In this document: positions 45,693 through 54,014 of the stretch, piece by piece
Layout of the letters: each line of letters starts with the position of its first letter
Position numbering within the stretch: position 1 is the stretch's first letter
DNA from: Pontibacterium granulatum
Lineage (GTDB): Bacteria; Pseudomonadota; Gammaproteobacteria; Pseudomonadales; Balneatricaceae
Assembly (NCBI RefSeq): GCF_029961155.1
Contig: NZ_JASBRH010000007.1
Span: forward strand, 62,001-126,000
Length of the DNA stretch: 64,000 nucleotides
Direction: 5' to 3'
Notes under the pieces: generated by a model
What the model was told of the DNA's origin: nothing
Databases searched by the model: none
The model's input: only the letters and a program-made list of their open reading frames with translations
Made by a program: the position numbers and the translations under genes

Positions 45693-48600
45693 GTGAAAGC
45701 AAAGCTTCAGCAGCTCCGTCAGCAGCTTAATGACTGCCGCATATCTGATCTCCATAACCTGAAACGACGTCTACAACAGGCAGAGCAGCGGGTGAGTAAT
45801 CATCAGCCGGTTGATCGTATGGTGGCGCAGATCGAAGACGCCGTTGCAGTGTCCGTGCAGGCGGTGACTGATAAAAGAACGCTGGTGGGCAAGATTCACT
45901 ATCCGGACCTGCCTGTCTCCTCTCGCCGCGAGGAAATTCAGGAGGCGGTCCGCGATCATCAGGTTGTAGTGGTAGCGGGTGAAACCGGTTCAGGCAAAAC
46001 AACGCAGCTACCGAAGATCTGTCTGGAACTGGGGTTGGGTGCGCGTGGACTTATTGGTCATACTCAGCCACGTCGATTGGCGGCAAGGGCGGTGGCTAAC
46101 CGTATAGCGGAAGAGCTGCAAACCGAAGTGGGTAAAACCGTAGGCTATCAGGTTCGTTTTACCGATCAGGTGTCTGAGCAGTCGATGGTCAAATTGATGA
46201 CCGACGGTATCCTGCTGGCGGAAACCCAGCATGATCGCTTTTTGGAAAAGTACGAAGTTCTGATCATCGACGAGGCCCATGAACGCAGCCTCAACATCGA
46301 TTTTCTGTTAGGGTATCTGAAACGTATCCTGCCGCGCCGTCCTGATCTGAAGGTGATCATCACCTCGGCGACCATTGATCTGGAACGATTCTCCAAGCAC
46401 TTTAACGATGCGCCGGTGATCGAGGTATCCGGGCGTACCTACCCTGTTGATGTGTTGTACCGTCCACTCGGAGAAGAGAGTGGCGAGCATGACCAGCGCC
46501 AGGGAATTCTGGATGCGGTGGGAGAGTTGGCCCAGCATGAACGCGAAAACGCTGTTTCTGCACCAGGCGATATTCTGGTGTTCCTCAGTGGTGAACGCGA
46601 GATCCGGGAAACCGCCGATTTCCTGCGTAAGGCTCAACTGCGCAATACTGAAATTTTGCCGCTGTATGCCCGATTGAGCGTGGCCGAGCAGAATAAAATT
46701 TTTCATCCGGGGCGCTCTGTGGGCCGCCGTATTGTACTGGCGACCAACGTGGCAGAAACCTCGTTGACCGTACCGGGAATCAGGTATGTAATCGATCCCG
46801 GCTTTGCCCGTATCAGTCGCTACAGCTACCGCTCCAAAGTACAGCGTTTGCCGATCGAACCGGTGTCCCAGGCGAGTGCGAATCAGCGTAAGGGACGCTG
46901 TGGCCGTGTTGCAGCGGGTATCTGTATTCGCCTCTATTCAGAAGAGGATTTCCTCGCCCGTCCGGAATTTACCGATGCAGAGATTCGCCGCACCAACCTG
47001 GCTGCGGTAATTCTGCAGATGTTGAATCTGCGTCTGGGAGATATTTCGGAATTCCCATTTATCGATCCGCCCGATGTGCGTTTTGTAAATGACGGCTTCA
47101 AGCTGCTGCACGAGCTGGGCGCGGTGGATGAGAAACGCAATATGACACGTCAGGGTCGGGAGCTGAGCAAGCTGCCCGTTGATCCGCGGATCGGTCGTAT
47201 GTTGCTGGAGGCCGTTCGGCAAAACTGTCTGAAAGAGGTGTTGGTAATTGCCAGTGCGCTCAGCGTGCAGGATCCCCGTGAACGCCCGATTGAGAAGAAA
47301 CAGGCAGCCGATGAGCGTCACCGCGCTTATGCCAGTGAAGATTCCGATTTTATTACGTTGGTAAACCTCTGGGATCTGTATGAGGAACAGCGCCAGGAGT
47401 TGAGCCAGAATCAACTGCGTAAGTTCTGTCAGAAGCAGTTTCTGTCCTTTATGCGGATGCGTGAGTGGCGTGATATCCACCGTCAGTTGCACCTGATCTG
47501 CAAACAGCAGGGTTACAAAGAAAACCAGGATGATGCGGACTACAACGCAATCCACAAGTCGTTGCTTTCCGGCCTGCTCAGCCAAATGGGTTTCAAGCAG
47601 GAAAATAAAGAGTATCTGGGTGCACGTAACAAGAAGTTCCATATATTCCCGGGTTCTATGCTGTTCAAGAAAGCGCCCAAGTGGATCATGGCGGCGGAGC
47701 TGGTAGAAACCTCAAAGCTTTATGCGCGCATGGTGGCACGTATTGAGCCGGAGTGGGCTGAATCCCTAGCTAAACACTTGGTTAAGCGCAGCTATCTTGA
47801 GCCCCATTGGGAGAAAAAACGTGCCCAGGTGGTCGCGTTGGAACAGGTCAGTTTGTATGGGTTGATCATTGTGCCGAAACGCCGTATTCACTACGGCAAG
47901 ATTGAGCCCGAGCAGTCCCATGAGATCTTTATCCGTCAGGCGCTGGTAGAAGGTGAATTTGAAACCCAGGGTAAGTTCCTAAAGCATAACCGCGGGTTGT
48001 TGCAGGATATTGAGGATCTGGAAGCTAAATCCCGACGTCGTGACCTGTTGGTAGATGAGGAGTCGCTGTACCAGTTCTACTTCCAACGCATGGAAGAGTT
48101 GGAGGGTGGAAGTGTCGTAAACGGCGCCGGATTCGAACATTGGCGTAAAAGTGTTGAACAGAATGATCCTAAAGCACTGTTTATGACCGAAGAGGATCTG
48201 CTGCAGCGCTCCGCGGATCACGTGACTGCAGGTCAGTACCCTGACAATCTGGCGATGGAGGGTATCAAGTTGAAGCTGGCCTACAATTTTGAGCCGGGTG
48301 CGCGTGATGACGGTGTGACCTTGAGTACGCCAATTGCGCTGCTGAACCAACTGCCCGCAACGCGGTTGGAGTGGTTGGTACCGGGTATGCTGCGTGAAAA
48401 ATGTGTAGCTGTGATGAAGGGGTTACCCAAGCAGATCCGTAAAAACTTCGTGCCTATCCCCGATTATGTTGATGCTGCGTTGGAGAAGATCAATTTCGGT
48501 GAAGGCGATCTGTATGAGGCGTTGGCGTTACAGCTGAAGCGCATGACCGGCGTGGCGGTAGATCCCGCTGCATTGCGTGAGGTGAAGCTGGACAATCACT

Positions 48601-49601
48601 TTCAGGTGAACTTGCGGGTGCTGGACGAGAAGGGCAAAGTTCAGGGAGAATCCCGTGATCTACAGACACTGCAGCATAAGTTTGCAGAGAAAGTCTCCGA
48701 AGCACTGAAAAAAGGCCCGGGTGAAAAGTGGGGGCGTGATGAGATTACGTCCTGGGATTTCGGCGAACTGCAGGAAAGTATCCGCTTACGTCAGGCAGGT
48801 GGTATTGAGGTTGACGCGTACCCGGCGATGATTGATAAGGGCGACAGCGTTTCACTGACTGTTGTGACGCATAAAGCCGATGCTGAGGCGCTTTCGGTGC
48901 TTGGTGTTGTGCGTTTGGCGATTCTCTCACTGACCGAGCAGGTAAGGTTTGCTCGTAAACAGCTGCCGGAGATAGACAAGAGTGTCATGCTGGTGGGTAA
49001 AGTGTTGGATAAGCGCTCACTGCAGGATCAGTGTGTGCAGCAGGCGGTTCGTTATTTGATGAAGTTGGATGAATCACTGCCGCGTACAGAGGGCGAATTC
49101 AAAGCCCGTCTGGAACAATGCCGAGCTGAATTAGTAGACCAGGCTGTGAAGGTGGCGCGTTTTGTTTTTGAGTGCCACAAGCGTTATCACGATATCCAGA
49201 AAAAGCTAAAAGGGCGTATGGATCTCACAGAGGTGGCCGTTCTTAACGACGTCAAGTTGCAGCTCGGTGCACTGATACATGCGCGTTACGTCATTGAAAA
49301 TAGCTGGAATCGACTACAGAACTACCCAAGATATCTGAAAGCGATTGCGATGCGTCTGGAAAAATTCAGACGCAATCTGCCGCAAGAGAGGTTATTGAGC
49401 GATCAGCTGGTTGGCTACTGGAGCGACTACCAACGCCGCTTGGAACAGCACAAAAAAAATGGCGTAGCCGATCCCGAGCTGCAGCATTTCCGATGGATGC
49501 TTGAAGAATATCGAGTTTCACTTTTTGCGCAGCAGCTTGGTACCGAATATCCGGTGTCTGATAAACGTATCCGCCAGCAGTGGCAGAAAGTACTGGCTTG
49601 A
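45693..49601 (+). CDS. hrpA: ATP-dependent RNA helicase HrpA (DEAH box)
   Basis: 1302 residues, the normal HrpA length, with a GTG start. Walker A GETGSGKTTQLPK, the DEAH box in LIIDEAHERSLNIDFLLGYLK, motif III SATID and motif VI QRKGRCGRV are present. A helicase-associated domain and the long DUF3418 C-terminal region follow. HrpA acts on RNA and on stalled ribosomes. It is transcribed alone. Confidence 0.95.
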   Translation: MKAKLQQLRQQLNDCRISDLHNLKRRLQQAEQRVSNHQPVDRMVAQIEDAVAVSVQAVTDKRTLVGKIHYPDLPVSSRREEIQEAVRDHQVVVVAGETGSGKTTQLPKICLELGLGARGLIGHTQPRRLAARAVANRIAEELQTEVGKTVGYQVRFTDQVSEQSMVKLMTDGILLAETQHDRFLEKYEVLIIDEAHERSLNIDFLLGYLKRILPRRPDLKVIITSATIDLERFSKHFNDAPVIEVSGRTYPVDVLYRPLGEESGEHDQRQGILDAVGELAQHERENAVSAPGDILVFLSGEREIRETADFLRKAQLRNTEILPLYARLSVAEQNKIFHPGRSVGRRIVLATNVAETSLTVPGIRYVIDPGFARISRYSYRSKVQRLPIEPVSQASANQRKGRCGRVAAGICIRLYSEEDFLARPEFTDAEIRRTNLAAVILQMLNLRLGDISEFPFIDPPDVRFVNDGFKLLHELGAVDEKRNMTRQGRELSKLPVDPRIGRMLLEAVRQNCLKEVLVIASALSVQDPRERPIEKKQAADERHRAYASEDSDFITLVNLWDLYEEQRQELSQNQLRKFCQKQFLSFMRMREWRDIHRQLHLICKQQGYKENQDDADYNAIHKSLLSGLLSQMGFKQENKEYLGARNKKFHIFPGSMLFKKAPKWIMAAELVETSKLYARMVARIEPEWAESLAKHLVKRSYLEPHWEKKRAQVVALEQVSLYGLIIVPKRRIHYGKIEPEQSHEIFIRQALVEGEFETQGKFLKHNRGLLQDIEDLEAKSRRRDLLVDEESLYQFYFQRMEELEGGSVVNGAGFEHWRKSVEQNDPKALFMTEEDLLQRSADHVTAGQYPDNLAMEGIKLKLAYNFEPGARDDGVTLSTPIALLNQLPATRLEWLVPGMLREKCVAVMKGLPKQIRKNFVPIPDYVDAALEKINFGEGDLYEALALQLKRMTGVAVDPAALREVKLDNHFQVNLRVLDEKGKVQGESRDLQTLQHKFAEKVSEALKKGPGEKWGRDEITSWDFGELQESIRLRQAGGIEVDAYPAMIDKGDSVSLTVVTHKADAEALSVLGVVRLAILSLTEQVRFARKQLPEIDKSVMLVGKVLDKRSLQDQCVQQAVRYLMKLDESLPRTEGEFKARLEQCRAELVDQAVKVARFVFECHKRYHDIQKKLKGRMDLTEVAVLNDVKLQLGALIHARYVIENSWNRLQNYPRYLKAIAMRLEKFRRNLPQERLLSDQLVGYWSDYQRRLEQHKKNGVADPELQHFRWMLEEYRVSLFAQQLGTEYPVSDKRIRQQWQKVLA

Positions 49602-49957
49602 TACAGGTCAATATTAGACCTTGGTCGGATTAAATTAGTGGGGGCAAGGTAGTTGCAGTAGGCGAGAGGGTGTGCTGTAATGCAAAAAATTTGGGCAGGC
49701 GCCTTAATTTGTATCGCAGGCGATTTATAAACTGATCGAAGAATCGGTAGCGATCGTCCTTTGGAAGGTGAATACAAACAAGGAATACAAGCTAAGTTGC
49801 TTGCTTAAATGTTGGTTAATAAAAACTACTATCATCTATTTGAAACATAATAGATTTATAGTATGTTCTAGATGCGCCTGACGGTTAGGTGCGCCTAGAA
49901 AAATTAAAAAACACTAAATTCACTACTAGTACGTTGAAAATTGAAGGGGAAATGTTG
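49602..49957. other. 356-nt AT-rich region upstream of the porin
   Basis: No gene. The sequence is rich in A/T from about 49790 to 49930, as expected for a strong promoter and leader of a highly expressed porin. I do not see a clear single -35/-10 pair. Confidence 0.45.
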
Positions 49958-50848
49958 ATGAAAAAATCAATCATCGCTCTGGCAGTAGCTGGTGCACTGG
50001 TTGCTCCACTGGCACAGGCTGACGCTACTCTGTACGGCTCTCTGCGTCTGAAAGTTCAGTCTCTGGACGGCGCTAACGAACTGAACGTTACCGATAACTC
50101 TTCCCGTATCGGTATCAAAGGTTCTACTGAGCTGTTTTCTGGCGCGAAAGGTATCTTCCAGTTCGAACAGGCTGTAAGCACTGTAGACGGCGCATTCTCT
50201 AGCGGTCGTCTGGCAAGCGCTGGTATCACCGGTGACTTCGGTACTGTTAACGCTGGTCGTCAGTGGTCTCCATTCGCGACTTGGACTCTGTTCCCAACTG
50301 ATATCGTAGACAACCGCACTTCTGGTGCTTCCGGTTACCAGCCTGGTCTGCACCGTCTGGCTAACACTGTTGCATACGTATCTCCAAACATGAGCGGTTT
50401 CCAGGCTGCTGCTGTAATCATCGCTGCGAACAACGCTGACGGCGAAGATCTGGACGCTTATAACCTGGCTGCTAAATACGCTATGGGCGGTCTGACTGTT
50501 GCTGCTTCCACTGTAGGTCTGGAAGCTGCTAACCAGGACGTTAACTCCCTGGCTGTTTCTTACGAAGCTGACGCTCTGTACGTAGCTGCTCGTTACCAGG
50601 ACGACGAAACTGCTGGCGCTGGCCAGGAAGACTCTTACGAAGTAGCTGGTTCTTACACTATGGGTAACACCAAGGTGCTGGCTAACTTCGTAGATTCCGA
50701 CGACGACGCTGTTGGTGAACAGTGGTCTCTGGAAGTTCAGCAGAAGCTGGGCAAAAAAGCTCGTATGTTCGCAGCTTACACTAGCTCTGACAGCGTAGAC
50801 GACGGCGACGTTGACGGCGTTGAAGTTGGCTACCGCGTAGACTTCTAA
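49958..50848 (+). CDS. Outer-membrane porin (Gram-negative porin family)
   Basis: About 296 residues from the ATG at 49958 after GAAGGGGAA; an in-frame ATG 6 nt earlier would place the RBS too close. Signal peptide MKKSIIALAVAGALVAPLAQA is followed by DATLYGSLRL, the first beta-strand of the Neisseria-type trimeric porins, and it ends in F (YRVDF), the usual outer-membrane C-terminus. Codon use is strongly restricted to GCT, GTA, CGT, CTG and AAC, unlike neighbours, as in very highly expressed genes. It mediates passive diffusion of small solutes. Confidence 0.9.
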   Translation: MKKSIIALAVAGALVAPLAQADATLYGSLRLKVQSLDGANELNVTDNSSRIGIKGSTELFSGAKGIFQFEQAVSTVDGAFSSGRLASAGITGDFGTVNAGRQWSPFATWTLFPTDIVDNRTSGASGYQPGLHRLANTVAYVSPNMSGFQAAAVIIAANNADGEDLDAYNLAAKYAMGGLTVAASTVGLEAANQDVNSLAVSYEADALYVAARYQDDETAGAGQEDSYEVAGSYTMGNTKVLANFVDSDDDAVGEQWSLEVQQKLGKKARMFAAYTSSDSVDDGDVDGVEVGYRVDF

Positions 50849-50874
50849 TCTCTGATTGATTAGATCTCTTATGC

Positions 50875-50903
50875 AAGAGGGCTCCCTTATGGGGGCCCTT
50901 TTT
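50875..50903 (+). terminator. Intrinsic terminator after the porin
   Basis: GGGCTCCC (50879-50886) pairs with GGGGGCCC (50891-50898; one G-T) over a TTAT loop, then TTTTT (50899-50903). Confidence 0.75.
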
Positions 50904-50978
50904 CGTTTCTGCGCCTATTTTTCTTGTAGGCATAAGGGGCTACAATTAGGCTTTACAAAAAAGTTAAGGGATATACGC

Positions 50979-51674
50979 GTGAATGATCGTCTGACGGCTT
51001 TTCTGGTTGCAGGTCTGCTGGTGGCAAGCCCTTCCGCTTTTGCGCAGGAGAGTGAGATAGACCCTTGGGAAGGGTTTAACCGCACGGTATTTGAATTCAA
51101 CGATGGATTGGATAAGTACGCGCTCAAGCCAATCACGCAGGGCTATAAAGCTGTAACGCCTGACCCGGTTGAGAAAGGGGTCACAAACTTTTTTGGCAAC
51201 ATCTCAGATATAGGTTCTTTCTTTAATAATCTCCTACAGGGCAAAATCGAATCCGCAGGCGAGGATATCGCGCGCGTGGCATTTAACACGACGTTTGGCT
51301 TTGCGGGTGTTTTGGATGTCGCGACGGCTGCCGGTATTGAAAAACACGATGAAGATTTCGGCCAGACGCTGGGGTATTGGGGCGTCGAGTCTGGTCCTTA
51401 CCTAGTGTTGCCGTTCTTTGGGCCTTCTAACGTACGTGATACAGGTGGTCTTGTGGTTGATGTTGCTACCTCGCCTATCTCTAATATCGAAGACGACTCG
51501 GCCCGGTATGCGGTAACTGCATTGCAGGTTATTGATACCCGTGCTCAGTTGTTGGAGGCGGAAAAACTGGTTACGGGTGATCGCTATTCGTTTATTCGTG
51601 ACGCCTACCTGCAGAGCCGTGAGTTTAAGGTCAACGATGGGCAGGTCGAAGACTACGGTGATGAGAACTTCTGA
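50979..51674 (+). CDS. mlaA: MlaA (VacJ) family outer-membrane lipid-asymmetry protein, without lipobox
   Basis: 231 residues from the GTG at 50979, which follows AAGGG with an 8-nt gap; longer frames to 50856 lack an RBS and run through the porin terminator. The signal peptide ends SAFA|QESE, a signal peptidase I site, with no cysteine, whereas MlaA is normally a lipoprotein. DPWEGFNRTVFEFND and the later PFFGPSNVRDTGG are MlaA signatures. It removes phospholipids from the outer leaflet together with a porin partner; the neighbouring porin may be coincidental. Other mla genes are not in the window. Confidence 0.85.
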   Translation: MNDRLTAFLVAGLLVASPSAFAQESEIDPWEGFNRTVFEFNDGLDKYALKPITQGYKAVTPDPVEKGVTNFFGNISDIGSFFNNLLQGKIESAGEDIARVAFNTTFGFAGVLDVATAAGIEKHDEDFGQTLGYWGVESGPYLVLPFFGPSNVRDTGGLVVDVATSPISNIEDDSARYAVTALQVIDTRAQLLEAEKLVTGDRYSFIRDAYLQSREFKVNDGQVEDYGDENF

Positions 51675-51758
51675 TTGGCAAGCCAATTATTGCATGTTGG
51701 TAATATTGGGTTTAACTTGGTGACTCATGGATCAGAAATACCGCCCTTGGGGTGATTT

Positions 51759-52925
51759 ATGAGTCTTACCACCCAAAAAGTTCTGCTCGTCGATCATTCC
51801 ACGCGTTTGATGGATCAGATATTTGATCTACTGAACGAGTCGTCAATTCCGGATATGCGTGTATCAACAAGCTTGTCGTTTACTGAAGCGAAAGAAAAGC
51901 TTGGGGAAAATCAGTTTGCTCTGCTTATTGTTCGTACTCCTGAGGGGAAGCAGGAGTATTGTGAAGAGTTAATTCGGCTTCATGCACCAGGTCCTGTCTT
52001 AGTTCTCTTAGATAATCCCAGTAGCTCTGAAATATTCCGTATGCTCAGGGCTGGTGCATCTGATGTTTTTGATGTGGATTCGGTTGCCTCGGGTAGCCAG
52101 GTATTTCTGGCTGCAATCGAGAGGCTTTTTTCCTGGTCTCGCGTATTGGAACAAAATCGTTTCTATCGGGAAGAGCTGGAGCAAAGTCTCTCTGAGCTTA
52201 AGGCGGATCAGCAGGCCGCTTACCATATACAGCGCAACATGATGCCTGCCGAAGAGATTGATATTTGTGGTATCAAGGCGCGACATTTAATTGCGCCTTC
52301 GCTTTATTTGAGCGGTGATTTTGTTGATGTTGTGCCTGTCGATGAAGACCGAGTGGTATTTTACCTTGCAGATGTGTCCGGTCATGGGGCTTCTTCAGCA
52401 CTGGTTACGGTGTTACTGAAGAACATGACGCAAGGGCTGGTGAGGGACTATCGTGGTGCTTCGTCGGATCAGTTGCCTTCCCTGAGTGAAGTGCTGCAGC
52501 GTATCAATGCTGAGTTGCTTGAAACCGGTGTGGGTAAGCACTTGAGTATGTTTTTAGGTGCCGTGGATCGATCAACTGGCCTTTTGCACTATGCTGTTGG
52601 TGGTCACCATCCGATGCCTTTGTTGTCGGATACACAGGGAACGCGCTATCTACAGGGGCGTGGTATGCCGATTGGATTGTTTGAGCAGCCTATCTATGAC
52701 GAAAGGGTTATCGAATTAGAGTGGCCGTTTCAGATAACCTTGTTTTCGGATGGCATCCTTGAGGTGCTGCCACAGAAGGATATGCTTTCCCGGGAAGAGT
52801 TTGTTCGGGCAGTGGTGGATAACCTACGTGGTGCACCTCCAGAGAAGCTGAAACAGAGCCTTATGGCGAACTTCGAAGGTGAAGCGCCAGACGACATCGC
52901 AATAATGACAGTGGTTGGGCAGTAA
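51759..52925 (+). CDS. RssB-type regulator: degenerate receiver plus PP2C phosphatase
   Basis: 388 residues. Residues 1-125 look like a receiver domain (KVLLVDHST), but where the phospho-acceptor Asp should be (ALLIVRTPEG, R59) there is none, and the usual Lys at the end is also missing. A linker helix (about 130-165) leads to a PP2C/SpoIIE phosphatase domain with LSGDFVDV, ADVSGHGASSA, FSDGILE and DDIAIM, so all metal-binding acidic residues are kept. Such proteins dephosphorylate a STAS partner and tune a sigma factor or an anti-sigma. The STAS gene follows directly. The missing Asp suggests the receiver is a dimerisation or ligand domain. Confidence 0.8.
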   Translation: MSLTTQKVLLVDHSTRLMDQIFDLLNESSIPDMRVSTSLSFTEAKEKLGENQFALLIVRTPEGKQEYCEELIRLHAPGPVLVLLDNPSSSEIFRMLRAGASDVFDVDSVASGSQVFLAAIERLFSWSRVLEQNRFYREELEQSLSELKADQQAAYHIQRNMMPAEEIDICGIKARHLIAPSLYLSGDFVDVVPVDEDRVVFYLADVSGHGASSALVTVLLKNMTQGLVRDYRGASSDQLPSLSEVLQRINAELLETGVGKHLSMFLGAVDRSTGLLHYAVGGHHPMPLLSDTQGTRYLQGRGMPIGLFEQPIYDERVIELEWPFQITLFSDGILEVLPQKDMLSREEFVRAVVDNLRGAPPEKLKQSLMANFEGEAPDDIAIMTVVGQ

Positions 52926-52926
52926 G

Positions 52927-53409
52927 ATGAAAGAGGGTTCGATCTTCTCGGCGTGCGTTGATGGTCGCTATATTCTTAAGTTTGTCGGCGATGTGCGGCT
53001 CACGCTCTGCGCGACGCTTGACTGTCATATTGAAGAGACGTTGTCGGGGATGAGGGCAAAAGATATTCTCGTCGACCTGACGGAAGCTGAAGGAATCGAC
53101 AGTACATCGCTTGGCCTGATTGCCAAATTGTCCGTGAAGGCGTATGCGCTTAGTCTTCCTCAGCCAACGGTTGTTTCAACAAACGATGATATTACCCGTG
53201 TATTGATGAGTATGGGGTTTGATCATATCTTTGTGCTGCTAAGCGAGCTGCCAACGTGTCCGAGTGATCTAAAGCAGTTGCCATTTGTACAGGACTCTGA
53301 GGAGTCTATTCGGCAGCGTATTATCGCTGCGCACCGTATTTTGATTGAACTGAACGACTCCAATCGAGAGGCGTTCAGGGACTTGGTGACGACTCTGGAG
53401 AAATGCTGA
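52927..53409 (+). CDS. STAS anti-anti-sigma factor-like protein (partner of the RssB-type gene)
   Basis: 160 residues from the ATG at 52927, one base after the stop of the regulator; a TTG at 52915 is an alternative. A STAS domain (about 1-100) carries D58-S59-T60-S61-L62-G63, matching the DSSGLG phosphorylation site of SpoIIAA; S59 is the likely phospho-Ser. A C-terminal helix (about 125-160) is added. It is the expected substrate of the PP2C domain in the partner gene. The kinase of the pair is not in the window. Confidence 0.75.
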   Translation: MKEGSIFSACVDGRYILKFVGDVRLTLCATLDCHIEETLSGMRAKDILVDLTEAEGIDSTSLGLIAKLSVKAYALSLPQPTVVSTNDDITRVLMSMGFDHIFVLLSELPTCPSDLKQLPFVQDSEESIRQRIIAAHRILIELNDSNREAFRDLVTTLEKC

Positions 53410-53464
53410 AAATTAGGAATTTTTCCTATATACAGCTATAACCATAAACTCATAAAATTGGTTT

Positions 53465-53600
53465 CAGGAAATGGGGAAGGCAGAAGGACCTGTGTAATTC
53501 CAAGGATGTAGTTTCCTCTCACTGCTTACGGATCGAGCGGTGACCAGCAAGGAGTGCTGGGGAAAAAGCCCGGAGTTTGGATGCTCTCGGGCTTTTTTTT
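53465..53600 (+). ncRNA. Candidate Csr/Rsm-type regulatory RNA
   Basis: A roughly 135-nt intergenic segment with nine GGA trinucleotides between 53467 and 53581. One is CCAAGGATGTAG, a near-perfect CsrA site. Another is in the loop of CCAGCA-AGGAG-TGCTGG (53544-53560), a perfect 6-bp stem. A third is in the loop of the terminator stem (GAG-TTTGGATG-CTC). The terminator AAGCCCG...CGGGCTT ends in eight T (to 53600). A possible promoter is TATACA (53429-53434), 18 nt, TAAAAT (53453-53458). These are the features of CsrA/RsmA-sequestering RNAs. A GacA-type upstream box was not seen. It could also be the 3' end of the STAS-gene mRNA. Confidence 0.6.
53566..53600 (+). terminator. Intrinsic terminator of the candidate regulatory RNA
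   Basis: AAGCCCG (53567-53573) pairs with CGGGCTT (53588-53594), and GAG/CTC continues the stem. It is followed by a run of eight T up to 53600. It closes transcripts from the STAS gene or from the RNA's own promoter. Confidence 0.85.
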
Positions 53601-53650
53601 GCTTGGAATTTGGTGAAGTGTTTAACGCTGGGTCCTGTAGGTAGCCCTTC

Positions 53651-53844
53651 AGAGGGGGTGTAAAACTACTGTGCTGACTGATACGGCGTTAAAAACCTGC
53701 TCAAAATGCTCATTTACACCTACATATTGTAGGGCAGCCCTTCAGACTGCCGGCAGCGTGAACGCTGCCCTACAAACAGTCCTAAAATACGTTGCCGTGT
53801 GCGTTTTCCCTCAGCTGCGCTCGTTACGTTTTACAATACCCTCT
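53651..53844. mobile_element. Second, diverged copy of the MITE-like element, with internal insertion
   Basis: The left end is GAGGGGGTGTAAAAC and the right end GTTTTACAATACCCTC, matching the terminal inverted repeats of the copy at 27113-27250. The interior shares GCTCAAAATGCTCATTTACA and CAGCTGCGCTC/CAGCTGTGCTC-type blocks. Between them sits a separate palindromic repeat (53727-53776). The copy is flanked by TTCA and TGAA, part of a surrounding repeat, so a target duplication cannot be seen. Confidence 0.6.
53727..53776. repeat. Palindromic repeat (TTGTAGGGCAGC ... GCTGCCCTACAAA), inserted in the MITE copy
   Basis: About 50 nt with perfect arms TGTAGGGCAGC / GCTGCCCTACA and an inner CTGCCGGCAG palindrome. 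It sits inside the second MITE copy. Broken half-copies of the same repeat flank that MITE copy: TGTAGGTAGCCCTTCAGA (53636-53653) and TGAACGCTGCCCTACAAA (53844-53861). Confidence 0.6.
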
Positions 53845-54014
53845 GAACGCTGCCCTACAAATCGTCGATGATAGAAACTGTACGCATTCCCACGCAGAGA
53901 AAGCTATCCTTCCCCGGTAGTCGACGATGAACCTTTTTGCCTGAAATTTACCGGATCTAAAAGGCTTCGAGATCGTTCCACATGGTATTGGAAGATGTCC
54001 GAAGCCCAAGCAAA

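Larger units (their letters stand above)
53636..53861. repeat. Nested repeat block (palindromic repeat > MITE > palindromic repeat)
   Basis: The outer halves (53636-53653 and 53844-53861) are the two ends of the repeat seen whole at 53727-53776, interrupted by the MITE copy. The middle CTGCCGGCAGCG of the outer repeat is missing, so the MITE replaced or deleted the loop rather than inserting cleanly. Confidence 0.5.
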
